A DNA stretch of 64,000 nt from Novosphingobium pentaromativorans US6-1 (GTDB taxonomy: Bacteria; Pseudomonadota; Alphaproteobacteria; Sphingomonadales; Sphingomonadaceae). Position numbers and translations under genes: made by a program. The DNA lies in contig NZ_CP009292.1 of the NCBI RefSeq assembly GCF_000767465.1, forward strand, positions 558,001-622,000, given 5' to 3'. The notes beneath the pieces were generated by a model that was given only the letters and a program-made list of their open reading frames with translations, did not search any database and was not told the DNA's origin. Each line of letters begins with the position of its first letter. The stretch's first letter is position 1. Shown here one piece after another: positions 17,814 through 26,117 of this stretch.

Positions 17814-17845
17814 ATATTTGCTGCAAAGCAGAATGGATTGATTCG

Positions 17846-19234
17846 CTAAGCGGCGAGTGGTTGCCGCTTGCGGATCAATCCGTAACCAAGCGAAATGAGC
17901 GCAAGGCTTCCCACGCCCATAAGCAGCGGAAACTGTTGGTCGGGAATGAAGGCCATCGCCACAAGGATTGCGAGCATGCCCGCAATCGCCACGTACGTAA
18001 GCCAAGGGAACAGCCACATGCGCACAACGAGCCGTTCAGGATCCTGCGCCTCCAACTGGCGGCGCAAGCGAAGCTGGGAAAAGGCAATGAGCAGATAGAC
18101 GAAGAGCGCAACCGTTCCATAGGAATTTACCAGGAACGCGAAGACAGTATCCGGTGAAACATAGGACATGAAAACCGCGACAAATCCGAAGCCGGTTCCT
18201 GCCAGTGTCGCTGCCACGGGTACGCCGCTTTTGCTCACCCGCGCCAGAAACGTGGGCGCATGTCCGTTTCGGGTAAGCGCGAACAGCATCCGCGAAGAGG
18301 CATATAGGCCAGAATTGAGCGCCGAAAGCACAGCGGTCAGGATGATTGCGTTCATGATTTGCGCGGCAGCCGGTATCTTCATAGCCGAAAGGGCGCTGAC
18401 GTAAGGCGTGGCGATCGTTACCGAATTCCATGGAATGATGGCTACGACCAACACGATTGAGCCTACATAGAAGAGTAACACTCGACTGATGACGGAATTG
18501 GTCGCCTTCGCAACCGCACGGCTGGGCTCGTCCGCCTCGGCAGCGGCAATGGTGACGATTTCGGCGCCGAAGTAAAATCCTGTCGCCGCAACCGCCCCGG
18601 TTAGCACTGGCAGCACGCCATTGGGCGCAAAGCCACCATGCCCGGCAAGATTAGCCAGTCCCGGCCCTGGCGTGAACCATATGCCAGCAACGAACAGTGT
18701 GCCCAGCACCAGAAAGACGCCAATCGCGGCGACCTTGATCGAAGCGAACCAGAACTCGAACTCGCCGTATGAGCGGACCGAGAACAGATTGCTGGCGGTC
18801 AAAGCCATCATTAGCGTCAGCGCCAGAAACCATTGCGGTACTTCGGGTAGCCAGAAGCGGATGAGGTCGGCCCCGGCAATCGCTTCCAGCGCAACAACGA
18901 TGACCCAAAAGTACCAATACATCCAGCCGGTCAGGAAGCCGGCCATGTCGCCCAGTGCAAGTCGCGCGTACTCGTAGAAGGAGCCAACGGTTGGCATCGC
19001 AGTGGCCATCTCGCCCAGCATGCGCATGACCAGGATGACCAGTATTCCTGTCAGCAGGAAAGAAATGCTGGCCGCTGGTCCGGCCGACTGGATGACAACG
19101 CGACTCCCGACGAACAGGCCCGCGCCAATTACGCCCCCGAGCGCAATCATCGTCATGTGTCTTTGCTTGAGCGTGTGGCGCAGATTAGGCTCCGCCTGCG
19201 AAACTGGAACATCGTGTATCAAGGCAACCCCCAT
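17846..19234 (-). CDS. Amino-acid permease (APC superfamily, GabP-like)
   Basis: A 462-aa inner-membrane transporter with about twelve hydrophobic segments. The N-terminal HTLKQRHMTMIALGGVIGAGLFVGS is the hallmark first helix of the amino-acid transporter (AAT) branch, close to GabP/ProY permeases. I use the ATG at 19234. A TTG at 19264 overlapping the aminotransferase stop would also be in frame. It lies directly after a class III aminotransferase gene, so the imported compound is probably an omega-amino acid. A clear terminator follows. Confidence 0.9.
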   Translation of the reverse strand: MGVALIHDVPVSQAEPNLRHTLKQRHMTMIALGGVIGAGLFVGSRVVIQSAGPAASISFLLTGILVILVMRMLGEMATAMPTVGSFYEYARLALGDMAGFLTGWMYWYFWVIVVALEAIAGADLIRFWLPEVPQWFLALTLMMALTASNLFSVRSYGEFEFWFASIKVAAIGVFLVLGTLFVAGIWFTPGPGLANLAGHGGFAPNGVLPVLTGAVAATGFYFGAEIVTIAAAEADEPSRAVAKATNSVISRVLLFYVGSIVLVVAIIPWNSVTIATPYVSALSAMKIPAAAQIMNAIILTAVLSALNSGLYASSRMLFALTRNGHAPTFLARVSKSGVPVAATLAGTGFGFVAVFMSYVSPDTVFAFLVNSYGTVALFVYLLIAFSQLRLRRQLEAQDPERLVVRMWLFPWLTYVAIAGMLAILVAMAFIPDQQFPLLMGVGSLALISLGYGLIRKRQPLAA

Positions 19235-19260
19235 TCGTGCGATCCGCGCCTGAACGTTGA

Positions 19261-20595
19261 TCAATCGGCGAGTTCGACGAGCACTCCGCGCAAAGTGTCA
19301 ATCAGAGTGTCGATCTGCTCGGTCTCCATAATGAAGGCCGGAGCGATGATGGCGGCGTCACCCGTTGTTTTCAGATGCAGCCCGGCATCGAACATCCGCT
19401 TTTGGGCGATATGGCCGCGAAGGCCAGGACGTTCCAATGGTGCCAGATCTACCCCTGCAAGCAGGCCGTAACCGCGCACGTCGGTTACGAGTTCAAGGTC
19501 CTGCAAGGATGCAATCCGTTCAAGGAAATGGGCAGACATCTGTCGTGCACGATCGAACAGGCTCTCGTTGCGATAGATGTTGAGCGTGGCAAGGGCTGCC
19601 GCACAGCTCGCCGGGTGGGCCGAGAAAGTGTAGCCGTGGAAGAACTCCACTTGCCCTTCCGGTGCCGCATCGACGATGGTGTCGTGAATCTCGCGAGAAA
19701 CCGCCACCGCCGCCATCGGCTGGGCACCGTTGGTGATTGCTTTTGCCATGGTTATGATGTCCGGCGTAACGCCAAAGGCCTGTGCTGCATAATTGTGGCC
19801 GAGGCGGCCAAAGCCCGTGATAACTTCGTCGAAGATCAGCAGGATGCCGTAGCGTGTGCAAAGTTCGCGCAACCGTTCGAGGTAGCCCTGCGGCGGCACC
19901 AGTACCCCAGTCGAGCCGGCAATCGGCTCAACTACACAAGCCGCAATGTTCTCGGCTCCATGAAGTGCAACCAGGCGTTCCAGATCATCGGCCAGTTCGG
20001 AGCCGTGGACAGGTTGGCCCATCGTGCCGCGATTCTGTTCCAGCCAGGTGTGCCGCATGTGCACGACACGCGGCCCGGCTGGTCCAAAAGCGCGGCGGTT
20101 CGGTACCATACCTGATAGCGCGATGCCGCCAAAGTTCACGCCGTGATAGGCACGCTCACGAGAGACGAACAGGTCACGCCCACCTTCTCCGCGTGCCCGA
20201 TGATAGGCCAGTGCCACTTTGAGTGCGGTTTCCACCGCTTCCGAGCCGGAATTGCCGAAGAAAATGCGGTCCATGCCCTCCGGCGTCAAATCGGCGATGC
20301 TCGATGCCAGCCTGAACGACTGCGGATGGCCGCGTGTGAAACTGGGGGCATAGTCAAGCGTCAGCAGCTGGTCGCGCACGGCATCGGCTATCTCGGCCCG
20401 CGCGTGCCCGGCTGGCGTGGTGAAAAGGCCTGAGCACCCATCGAGAATCTGCTGACCCCGCTCACCATAGTAATGGCAACCCTGCGCTCGGCAGAGCATC
20501 TTGGGTTCCCTATGAAAGTCCCTGTTCGCCGTGAACGGCATCCAGTGGTTCGAAAAGTCCGGCCGGTCTCCGGAAATCGTTGCTTGCGTATCCAT
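19261..20595 (-). CDS. Class III (omega) aminotransferase
   Basis: A PLP enzyme of 444 aa that moves an amino group, usually a terminal one, to pyruvate or another 2-oxo acid, giving an aldehyde. Signs are HWMPFTANRDF at the start (typical of beta-alanine/omega-amino acid:pyruvate transaminases), the phosphate site FGNSGSEAVETALK, the cofactor Asp in IFDEVITGFGR and the Schiff-base Lys in TMAKAITNGAQP. Starts at 20595 or 20604 are both possible; neither has a strong ribosome site. It is divergent from a MocR regulator and upstream of the permease. The aldehyde product would suit the aldehyde dehydrogenase at 22301. Substrate (beta-alanine, GABA, taurine or homotaurine type) is undecided. Confidence 0.88.
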   Translation of the reverse strand: MDTQATISGDRPDFSNHWMPFTANRDFHREPKMLCRAQGCHYYGERGQQILDGCSGLFTTPAGHARAEIADAVRDQLLTLDYAPSFTRGHPQSFRLASSIADLTPEGMDRIFFGNSGSEAVETALKVALAYHRARGEGGRDLFVSRERAYHGVNFGGIALSGMVPNRRAFGPAGPRVVHMRHTWLEQNRGTMGQPVHGSELADDLERLVALHGAENIAACVVEPIAGSTGVLVPPQGYLERLRELCTRYGILLIFDEVITGFGRLGHNYAAQAFGVTPDIITMAKAITNGAQPMAAVAVSREIHDTIVDAAPEGQVEFFHGYTFSAHPASCAAALATLNIYRNESLFDRARQMSAHFLERIASLQDLELVTDVRGYGLLAGVDLAPLERPGLRGHIAQKRMFDAGLHLKTTGDAAIIAPAFIMETEQIDTLIDTLRGVLVELAD

Positions 20596-20684
20596 GGCAA
20601 GCATGATTGGTTGTGCAGCGCAGCATTTGTAGTTCCAGTTTGCAACAAAACGATGGGTACAGATGTGAAAGAGGACGCATCGAC

Positions 20685-22199
20685 ATGCCCGATCAATCTG
20701 CCAAAAGGCGACGCCAACGATCCGATCCGCTAATGTGGGCGCCTTTAATCGGCATTGAGGATGACAGCGCTCGGACGCTGCAATTCCAGATCCGTAGCAG
20801 GATCGTAGATTCCATTCTCGATGGAACGCTGCTGCCAGGCACGCCGCTTCCGTCAAGCCGGAAGCTGGCCACAGAGCTGAAGGTTTCGCGCAACACTGTC
20901 ATTCTCTCTTATCAGCAACTGGTCGACGATGGTTTCCTTGTCGCACGCGAACGCAGCGGTTTTGTGGTTTCGGCGCAAGGGCAAGAACGGCGCGTGGCAC
21001 CGAATGTCGATGTGCGCGAGAAAGCAGCGACCGTTGCGGCAATGGACTGGGATGCGCGTTTGCGTTCACAATCCTCTCGCTATCGCAGCATTGAGAAGCC
21101 GACAAATTGGCAGTCCTATAAATACCCGTTCTTGTACGGACAGTTTGATTCCTCAGTTTTCCCTATCAACGCCTGGCGCCAATGCTGTCGTCAGGCGCTG
21201 GGCGTGCTGGAACTGAGTGACTGGGGACGGGACACGATAGACGAGGACGATCCGTTACTGATTGAACAGATCAGGACCCGCATTCTTCCCCGACGCGGCA
21301 TCTGGGCAGACAAGTCGGAGATCATGGTCACGCTGGGCGCGCAGCACGCACTGTTCCTGCTTTCTGAAGCGCTGTTTTGCGACACAACGGTCCTTGGCCT
21401 CGAAGATCCCGGCTATCCAGACATGCGCAACATTGCCCGCATAAAGGGCGCCCGCGTCCAGCCGCTGCCGGTCGATGAACACGGCTTGATGCTGCAGCCA
21501 AACCTTGCTGGCTGCGACTACGTCCACGTCACCCCAAGCCACCAATGCCCGACAACCGTAACAATGCCGCAGGCGCGGCGACACCAATTGCTCGACTATG
21601 CGCGAGAGTCCGGCACAGTACTGATCGAAGATGACTACGATAGCGAGACGAGCTTCGACCTTGCGCCGCAGCCTGCTCTCAAGAGCTTTGATGAAAGTGG
21701 GCAGGTGATTTATGTTAGCAGTCTGTCCAAGATCCTGGCACCTGGGTTGCGTTTAGGCTTCGTCGTAGCCGATGCGCGCCTGATCCGCGAATTGCGGGCC
21801 CTGCGCCGATTAATGGTGCGCCACCCTCCACTCAACAATCAACGCGCCATCGCGCTGTTCCTCTCTCTTGGCCACTATGAACCGCTTATCCGCCGCCTGA
21901 CAGGACTTTACCGTCAACGCGCGCAGATTCTGGGCGATGCCCTCAACCATTATGTCCCCTCTGCCAAGTTCCGCTACGCTACCGGCGGTTCGTGTATTTG
22001 GCTTCAAGCACCGGAAGCGTTTGACGCAGCTGCCGCGGTGCGGCAATGGCGCAGCGAAGGTCTGTTATACGAACCTGGTGATGTCTTCTTCGCCGACCGC
22101 AGCACAGGACGCTCGCATATCCGCCTCGGCTATTCGGTCATCCCCGAAGCCCGGATCGAACCTGGTGTGCGACTGCTTGCGCAAGCGATCGCAAGTTGA
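20685..22199 (+). CDS. MocR/GabR-type GntR regulator (aminotransferase fusion)
   Basis: A 504-aa regulator. The N-terminal winged helix (residues about 20-90, PLPSSRKLATELKVSRNTVILSYQQLVDDGFLVARERSGFVV) is of the GntR type. It is followed by a type I aminotransferase-like domain with DDYDSE and SSLSKILAPGLRLGFVV, where the Lys would bind PLP. Proteins of this build (GabR, TauR, PdxR) sense PLP together with an amino compound. The ATG at 20685 follows AGAGGA; an open frame from 20607 overlaps the divergent gene and is less likely. Its position between the aminotransferase and the aldehyde dehydrogenase strongly suggests it controls both. Confidence 0.92.
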   Translation: MPDQSAKRRRQRSDPLMWAPLIGIEDDSARTLQFQIRSRIVDSILDGTLLPGTPLPSSRKLATELKVSRNTVILSYQQLVDDGFLVARERSGFVVSAQGQERRVAPNVDVREKAATVAAMDWDARLRSQSSRYRSIEKPTNWQSYKYPFLYGQFDSSVFPINAWRQCCRQALGVLELSDWGRDTIDEDDPLLIEQIRTRILPRRGIWADKSEIMVTLGAQHALFLLSEALFCDTTVLGLEDPGYPDMRNIARIKGARVQPLPVDEHGLMLQPNLAGCDYVHVTPSHQCPTTVTMPQARRHQLLDYARESGTVLIEDDYDSETSFDLAPQPALKSFDESGQVIYVSSLSKILAPGLRLGFVVADARLIRELRALRRLMVRHPPLNNQRAIALFLSLGHYEPLIRRLTGLYRQRAQILGDALNHYVPSAKFRYATGGSCIWLQAPEAFDAAAAVRQWRSEGLLYEPGDVFFADRSTGRSHIRLGYSVIPEARIEPGVRLLAQAIAS

Positions 22200-22300
22200 T
22201 CACCAAACCCGTCGAGTGGCCCACGGGAATGCGCTAACTGGCCCTACGCCAATGGTTCCAATACGAGGCAGTGAGGCGTAACCAATAGGAGGTTACGCCG

Positions 22301-23803
22301 ATGATGATCGCCGACAATGCAGACCTGATTCAACCCGCCGGGCCTGAGGAAACGCAGACTTTCGCTGGCGGCCACCTCATCGAGGGGCAAATTGTTTCGG
22401 CAATCAGTGGTAGGACGTTTGCCGTCATCAATCCTGCCACGGGCGTCGAAGTCGGCAGCGCCGCTCTCGGTGATGTGCATGATGTAGAAAGGGCAGTGGC
22501 TGCCGCTGCCAAGGCCCGTCAGGCATGGGCTGCCGTGCCTGCGCGCGAGCGCGGCGCCAAACTGGCGCGAGGCGCTTCACGCATGATTGAGAAGGTCGAG
22601 GTGATCGCACGATTGCTGGCTTTGGAAACCGGCAAGGCGATCCGCACCGAATGCCGTCCGGAAGTGATGACTGCTGCCGACATCGGATCATTCTACGGCG
22701 GGCTTGGCTCGGAACTGAAGGGCGAAACGCTACCATTTCGGCCCGACTTGCTCTCGATCACCGTGCGCGAGCCACTCGGCGTGGTCGCAGCGATCCTGCC
22801 GTGGAATGTTCCACTGGTACTAATGATGCTCAAGATCGCGCCTGCTCTTGTCGCAGGTAACACGGTCGTCGTGAAGACCGCCGAGGAAGCACCGCTTGCC
22901 ACCTTGATGGCAGCCCGCGTACTTGCCGAAGAACTTCCGGCTGGAGTGCTCAACGTAGTGCATGGTTTTGGCCCCGATTGCGGGCAGCCATTGGTTGAGC
23001 ACCCCCTTGTCGCCAAGGTGACCTTCACTGGTTCTCAGCCGGTCGGCGAGACGATCTACGCGAGCGCGGCACAAAAGCTGATCCCGGTATCGCTGGAACT
23101 GGGCGGCAAAAGTCCGATGATCGTGATGTCCGACGCAGATCTTGCCAAAGCGGTAGCCGGTGCCATTGCAGGCATGCGCTTCACCCGCCAGGGCCAGAGC
23201 TGCACCGCTGCCAGTCGCATTTACGTCCACGAGACGATCTACGAAGCATTTCTCGAAAGCCTTGCCGCAGCAGTGCGTAAGCTGAAGATCGGTAATCCAT
23301 TGGACGAGGCGACTGATATTGGCACCATCATTTCGCGCGACCAAATGGACCGCATCGAACATTTTGTCAGGCTTGGTCAGGAGACGCCGAACGTACGCAT
23401 GATCGTTTGCGGCACAGTTCCGGATGATAAGAACCTCGATCCCGCCCTCTTTGCCCTGCCGATGCTTGTCGCCGACGTTCCCGAGGATAGCCCACTGATG
23501 CGTGAGGAAATCTTCGGCCCGATCGCCTGCGTGGTCCCGTGGAATGATTACGAGGATGTCCTGAAGGCTGCCAACGACAGCGAGTTTGGCCTTGCCGCCA
23601 GCGTATGGACCAACGACCTTACAAAAGCGCTCGATGCCACACGGAGGCTCAATGCCGGCTATGTGCAGGTCAACCAGAACCTGACTATCCAACCCAACCT
23701 CAGCTATGGAGGTTTTGGAAAATCTGGCCTTGGCAAGGAAGCCTCGCTTGAAGCGATGCTGGAGCACTTCAGTCGCAAGAAGACCATCGTATTTGCCGGT
23801 TGA
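22301..23803 (+). CDS. NAD(P)-dependent aldehyde dehydrogenase
   Basis: A 500-aa enzyme that oxidises an aldehyde to the acid. The motifs are IAGMRFTRQGQSCTAASR with the catalytic Cys, LELGGKSPMIV with the general-base Glu, and the PWNVPL coenzyme segment. It starts at ATG 22301 after the strong ribosome site AGGAGGTT. It lies 101 bases after the MocR gene and 9 bases before the exporter gene. It likely converts the semialdehyde made by the divergent aminotransferase. Confidence 0.92.
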   Translation: MMIADNADLIQPAGPEETQTFAGGHLIEGQIVSAISGRTFAVINPATGVEVGSAALGDVHDVERAVAAAAKARQAWAAVPARERGAKLARGASRMIEKVEVIARLLALETGKAIRTECRPEVMTAADIGSFYGGLGSELKGETLPFRPDLLSITVREPLGVVAAILPWNVPLVLMMLKIAPALVAGNTVVVKTAEEAPLATLMAARVLAEELPAGVLNVVHGFGPDCGQPLVEHPLVAKVTFTGSQPVGETIYASAAQKLIPVSLELGGKSPMIVMSDADLAKAVAGAIAGMRFTRQGQSCTAASRIYVHETIYEAFLESLAAAVRKLKIGNPLDEATDIGTIISRDQMDRIEHFVRLGQETPNVRMIVCGTVPDDKNLDPALFALPMLVADVPEDSPLMREEIFGPIACVVPWNDYEDVLKAANDSEFGLAASVWTNDLTKALDATRRLNAGYVQVNQNLTIQPNLSYGGFGKSGLGKEASLEAMLEHFSRKKTIVFAG

Positions 23804-23812
23804 GGCAGGACC

Positions 23813-24559
23813 ATGGCGATAGGCGGCATCGAACTGCTCACTCTGGTTTCTACCAGCACAATGGTCTTCTTGGCCGCCGTGTTGCGCGGATTCACTGGCT
23901 TTGGCTTTGCCTTGGCAGCAACCCCGTTGCTGGCGCTGCTACTGCCACCTGCACAAGTAGTCCCAACCGTACTGCTATTGCAGGTCGGCTCAAGTCTTGT
24001 TGGCCTGCAGACCACATTGGAAGAGCATGATCGCAGCGCCACTTGGTGGATTGGTCTTGCTGCTGCCGTCGCTACGCCATTTGGCGTCTGGTTACTCGCA
24101 ATCATCCCCGCCGACGTCGCCCGCGTAGTGATCGCGCTCGTGTCACTTGGCGGGCTAGCCTCGTTTCGAACTGGGTTTCAGTTGGGCGGCCGGCCCAATC
24201 ACTGGCTCTCGCTAGGGACTGGACTGTTGGCGGGACTCTTGGGTGGTCTTTGCGCCATGTCGGGACCGCCAGTCATCGCCTATTTTCTCTCCCGCCCCAC
24301 ACCACCCAAACAGGCCAGGGCCTCAATGATCCTGATCTTCCTCATGACGGGGCTCATCGGATTGACGTCGGGCGCGATCGCCGGACTGTTCACAACGACA
24401 ATTGCCATACAGGCAGCCTTGCTTGTGCCCTCGATGGTTTTGGGCACATGGCTAGGAAGCACATTATTCAATAGGTCTGCAGAGGCTGTGTTCCGCAAAG
24501 CTGCATTCGTAGCGTTGGGGTTGATTGCAATGACGAGCCTTGTGGCAGCATTTTATTAA
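23813..24559 (+). CDS. TauE/SafE (TSUP) family membrane exporter
   Basis: A 248-aa membrane protein of seven to eight hydrophobic segments. The duplicated family motif is visible in VLRGFTGFGFALAATPLLALLLPPAQVV near the start and GLLAGLLGGLCAMSGPPVIAYFLS in the middle. TSUP proteins export sulfite, sulfoacetate and other small acids. It is the last gene of the aldehyde dehydrogenase unit. With an aminotransferase and a MocR regulator it recalls taurine or homotaurine pathways, where TauE removes sulfite or a sulfonate. No desulfonating enzyme is in the window. Confidence 0.88.
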   Translation: MAIGGIELLTLVSTSTMVFLAAVLRGFTGFGFALAATPLLALLLPPAQVVPTVLLLQVGSSLVGLQTTLEEHDRSATWWIGLAAAVATPFGVWLLAIIPADVARVVIALVSLGGLASFRTGFQLGGRPNHWLSLGTGLLAGLLGGLCAMSGPPVIAYFLSRPTPPKQARASMILIFLMTGLIGLTSGAIAGLFTTTIAIQAALLVPSMVLGTWLGSTLFNRSAEAVFRKAAFVALGLIAMTSLVAAFY

Positions 24560-24831
24560 TAACAGCGTAAATATTTTTACAACATAATCATAAAGATCAA
24601 TGAAAGACAATTTGATTATATTGATTTATAATATTTCATTTAAAATGACATTTAACACACCGCATTATATTCTAAAGTTACATCTTTATTAAAACATGGT
24701 CGCCGTGCGTTCGAGAAGCGGGCGAGCGGCCGCAGCTGAAATATAGGCATGAGATTTCAAAGGAATAGTTCCCCGTGGATTGTGACGTGGCCTTCGACAG
24801 AGAACGCAAGCCAAAAGAAACTCTAAATCAA
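24560..24831. other. AT-rich intergenic stretch
   Basis: The first 150 bases (about 24555-24700) are strikingly AT-rich for this genome and contain no gene. The rest returns to normal composition. It lies between the exporter gene and the truncated group II intron, so it is probably acquired or leftover DNA. Confidence 0.5.
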
Positions 24832-24945
24832 TCACTTGCCACTTGATATCGATTCCGCCCGCCTCTCCATCTCCTCCATTGCTTTGCCGGCTTTCACCGG
24901 CCTCCTCGCTACTATGGGGAGATCCGACTTCTGCATTTGCGTCAT
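24832..24945 (-). pseudogene. N-terminal stub of group II intron maturase/reverse transcriptase
   Basis: A 37-codon frame beginning MTQMQKSDLPIV. This start is characteristic of a widespread class of intron-encoded proteins, which normally exceed 400 residues. After ISSGK the frame stops and nothing of the reverse transcriptase domain follows. Confidence 0.55.
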
Positions 24946-25290
24946 CCCGTCGTCATCGCCTCCTTCAGGTCTACCGCTTACGCGGACCCATGCAGACCTC
25001 CCCTGGTAAGGTGCACTGGATGTCCCGCCGCGCCCGCCCCCATTACTGCCCCGGCCTCGGTTGGATTTTGGGCGTCGCGGTCGAAGGTACGCTCACCCTA
25101 CCGAAACAGCCTGCTCAGGGGTTCACTTTCGTTTGATGCTGCGGTTCTTCCCCACACGGCCTCGCGGCTACACACCAACATCTTGCGATCCCGGTCTCAT
25201 ACAGTTGCCTCCGACTCGCCCCGAAAAGAACTCTCACCTCCAATCCAGTGCCCATGCCAGGCACACCTCCCGTGGGTCTTACTGGCGCAC
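24832..25290 (-). mobile_element. Truncated group II intron (5' part)
   Basis: Read on the minus strand, the stretch opens at 25290 with GTGCGCC, the usual 5' end of bacterial group II introns. It continues through an unspliced RNA-like stretch without a long reading frame and reaches an ATG at 24945. The encoded MTQMQKSDLPIV-ARRPVKAGKAMEEMERRAE resembles the N-terminus of intron-encoded reverse transcriptase/maturases. The frame stops at 24832 after 37 residues. The reverse transcriptase, domains V-VI and the 3' end are missing. Assigned by remembered family resemblance. Confidence 0.62.
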
Positions 25291-25520
25291 AAGGGAGGCC
25301 GGCTTTTACTCCGCTCCGTGGCAGGTCTTTGCTCCGCCGTTGACATACTAGATGTTTGATCCCAGATTCTTGATGATTCAGGCTGATGACTGGACCTCGA
25401 TGCAGGCGAATGCGTCATGGTGATCCCAAGGCCGCCCAGTCGCGTAAGCGGCTCGTCCACTCGAAAGATCCCGAGTGATCCATCGCGCCCTCGTTGCTCA
25501 ATCAGCAGAACGTCCGAATC
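25291..25520. other. Unassigned stretch between intron and IS remnant
   Basis: About 230 bases between the presumed intron 5' end and the IS end. On the minus strand it carries an open frame (DSDVLLIEQRGRDGSLGIFRVDEPLTRL) that I cannot assign to a family. It may be a piece of an older gene or mobile element that served as the intron target. Confidence 0.4.
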
Positions 25521-25567
25521 AAGAGCTTGAATCACATCGCGCCTCTCATATCAATGGGTCCTGACCC
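25521..25567 (-). repeat. Solo end of the same IS5-family element
   Basis: These 47 bases match the inverted left end of the IS at 11818 in 43 positions, ending in the terminal CTGACCC followed by TAG. No transposase sequence remains. The orientation is opposite to the copy at 11818, so both left ends point outward. Confidence 0.82.
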
Positions 25568-25765
25568 TAGTCTCGGCGGCGGGCCGCCTTGGGATGGTGA
25601 AGGAGGAGCCGGAAGAACGCGATGGGTGAACGGAGCCGCGCAGCTTCGGGACCGATGCCGAGAGACACGACATTGCCCCGCCTCACCAGGCCGCAATTAT
25701 CTTAGCATGCCACCAAACCGTCTGGATCGACGTCACGGAAATGACGGCTGACAAGGGGAGAGAAG

Positions 25766-26017
25766 ATGGAACTTTACCAGAAAGAGCTAACCGATGCCCG
25801 CGGGCGCATTACCCATGCGGGCCGCAAGCCGGAGGACTTCGTCTTCGAGATGGAATATTTGCCGCCCGAATCGGAAGGCGATGGCATGTTCACCGTCCGA
25901 TACGAAGTGCGCGCGACTTATGAGCCAACCGGCAAGCGGCTTGAAACAATCGGCGGCATCGGAATGCGCTGGGTCGATCATTTCGAAGACGCGCTCAAGG
26001 ACGGCCTTTTCGACTGA
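25766..26017 (+). CDS. Small hypothetical protein (83 aa)
   Basis: An acidic 83-aa protein (MELYQKELTDARGRITHAGRKPEDF...) starting at ATG 25766 after GGGGAGAGAAG. No signal peptide or membrane segment. A beta-rich pattern (FVFEMEYLPPE, MFTVRYEVRATY, GIGMRWVDHFEDALKDGLFD) and the good ribosome site suggest a real gene. I do not recognise the family. It converges on the 2-oxoacid dehydrogenase E2 gene. Confidence 0.65.
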   Translation: MELYQKELTDARGRITHAGRKPEDFVFEMEYLPPESEGDGMFTVRYEVRATYEPTGKRLETIGGIGMRWVDHFEDALKDGLFD

Positions 26018-26117
26018 GCATCGCCGGACATGATGCTATTGCCCACGGCAACCAGCGAAGGGGACCGAACTACCCATCCCCTTCGCAGGCGAAAGCGACA
26101 GAGCCGATTGCGCGGTT

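Noticed and set aside
24843-25359. Several short plus-strand frames of 85-140 codons
   Set aside because: They are mirror frames of the structured 5' region of the group II intron and show no protein family.
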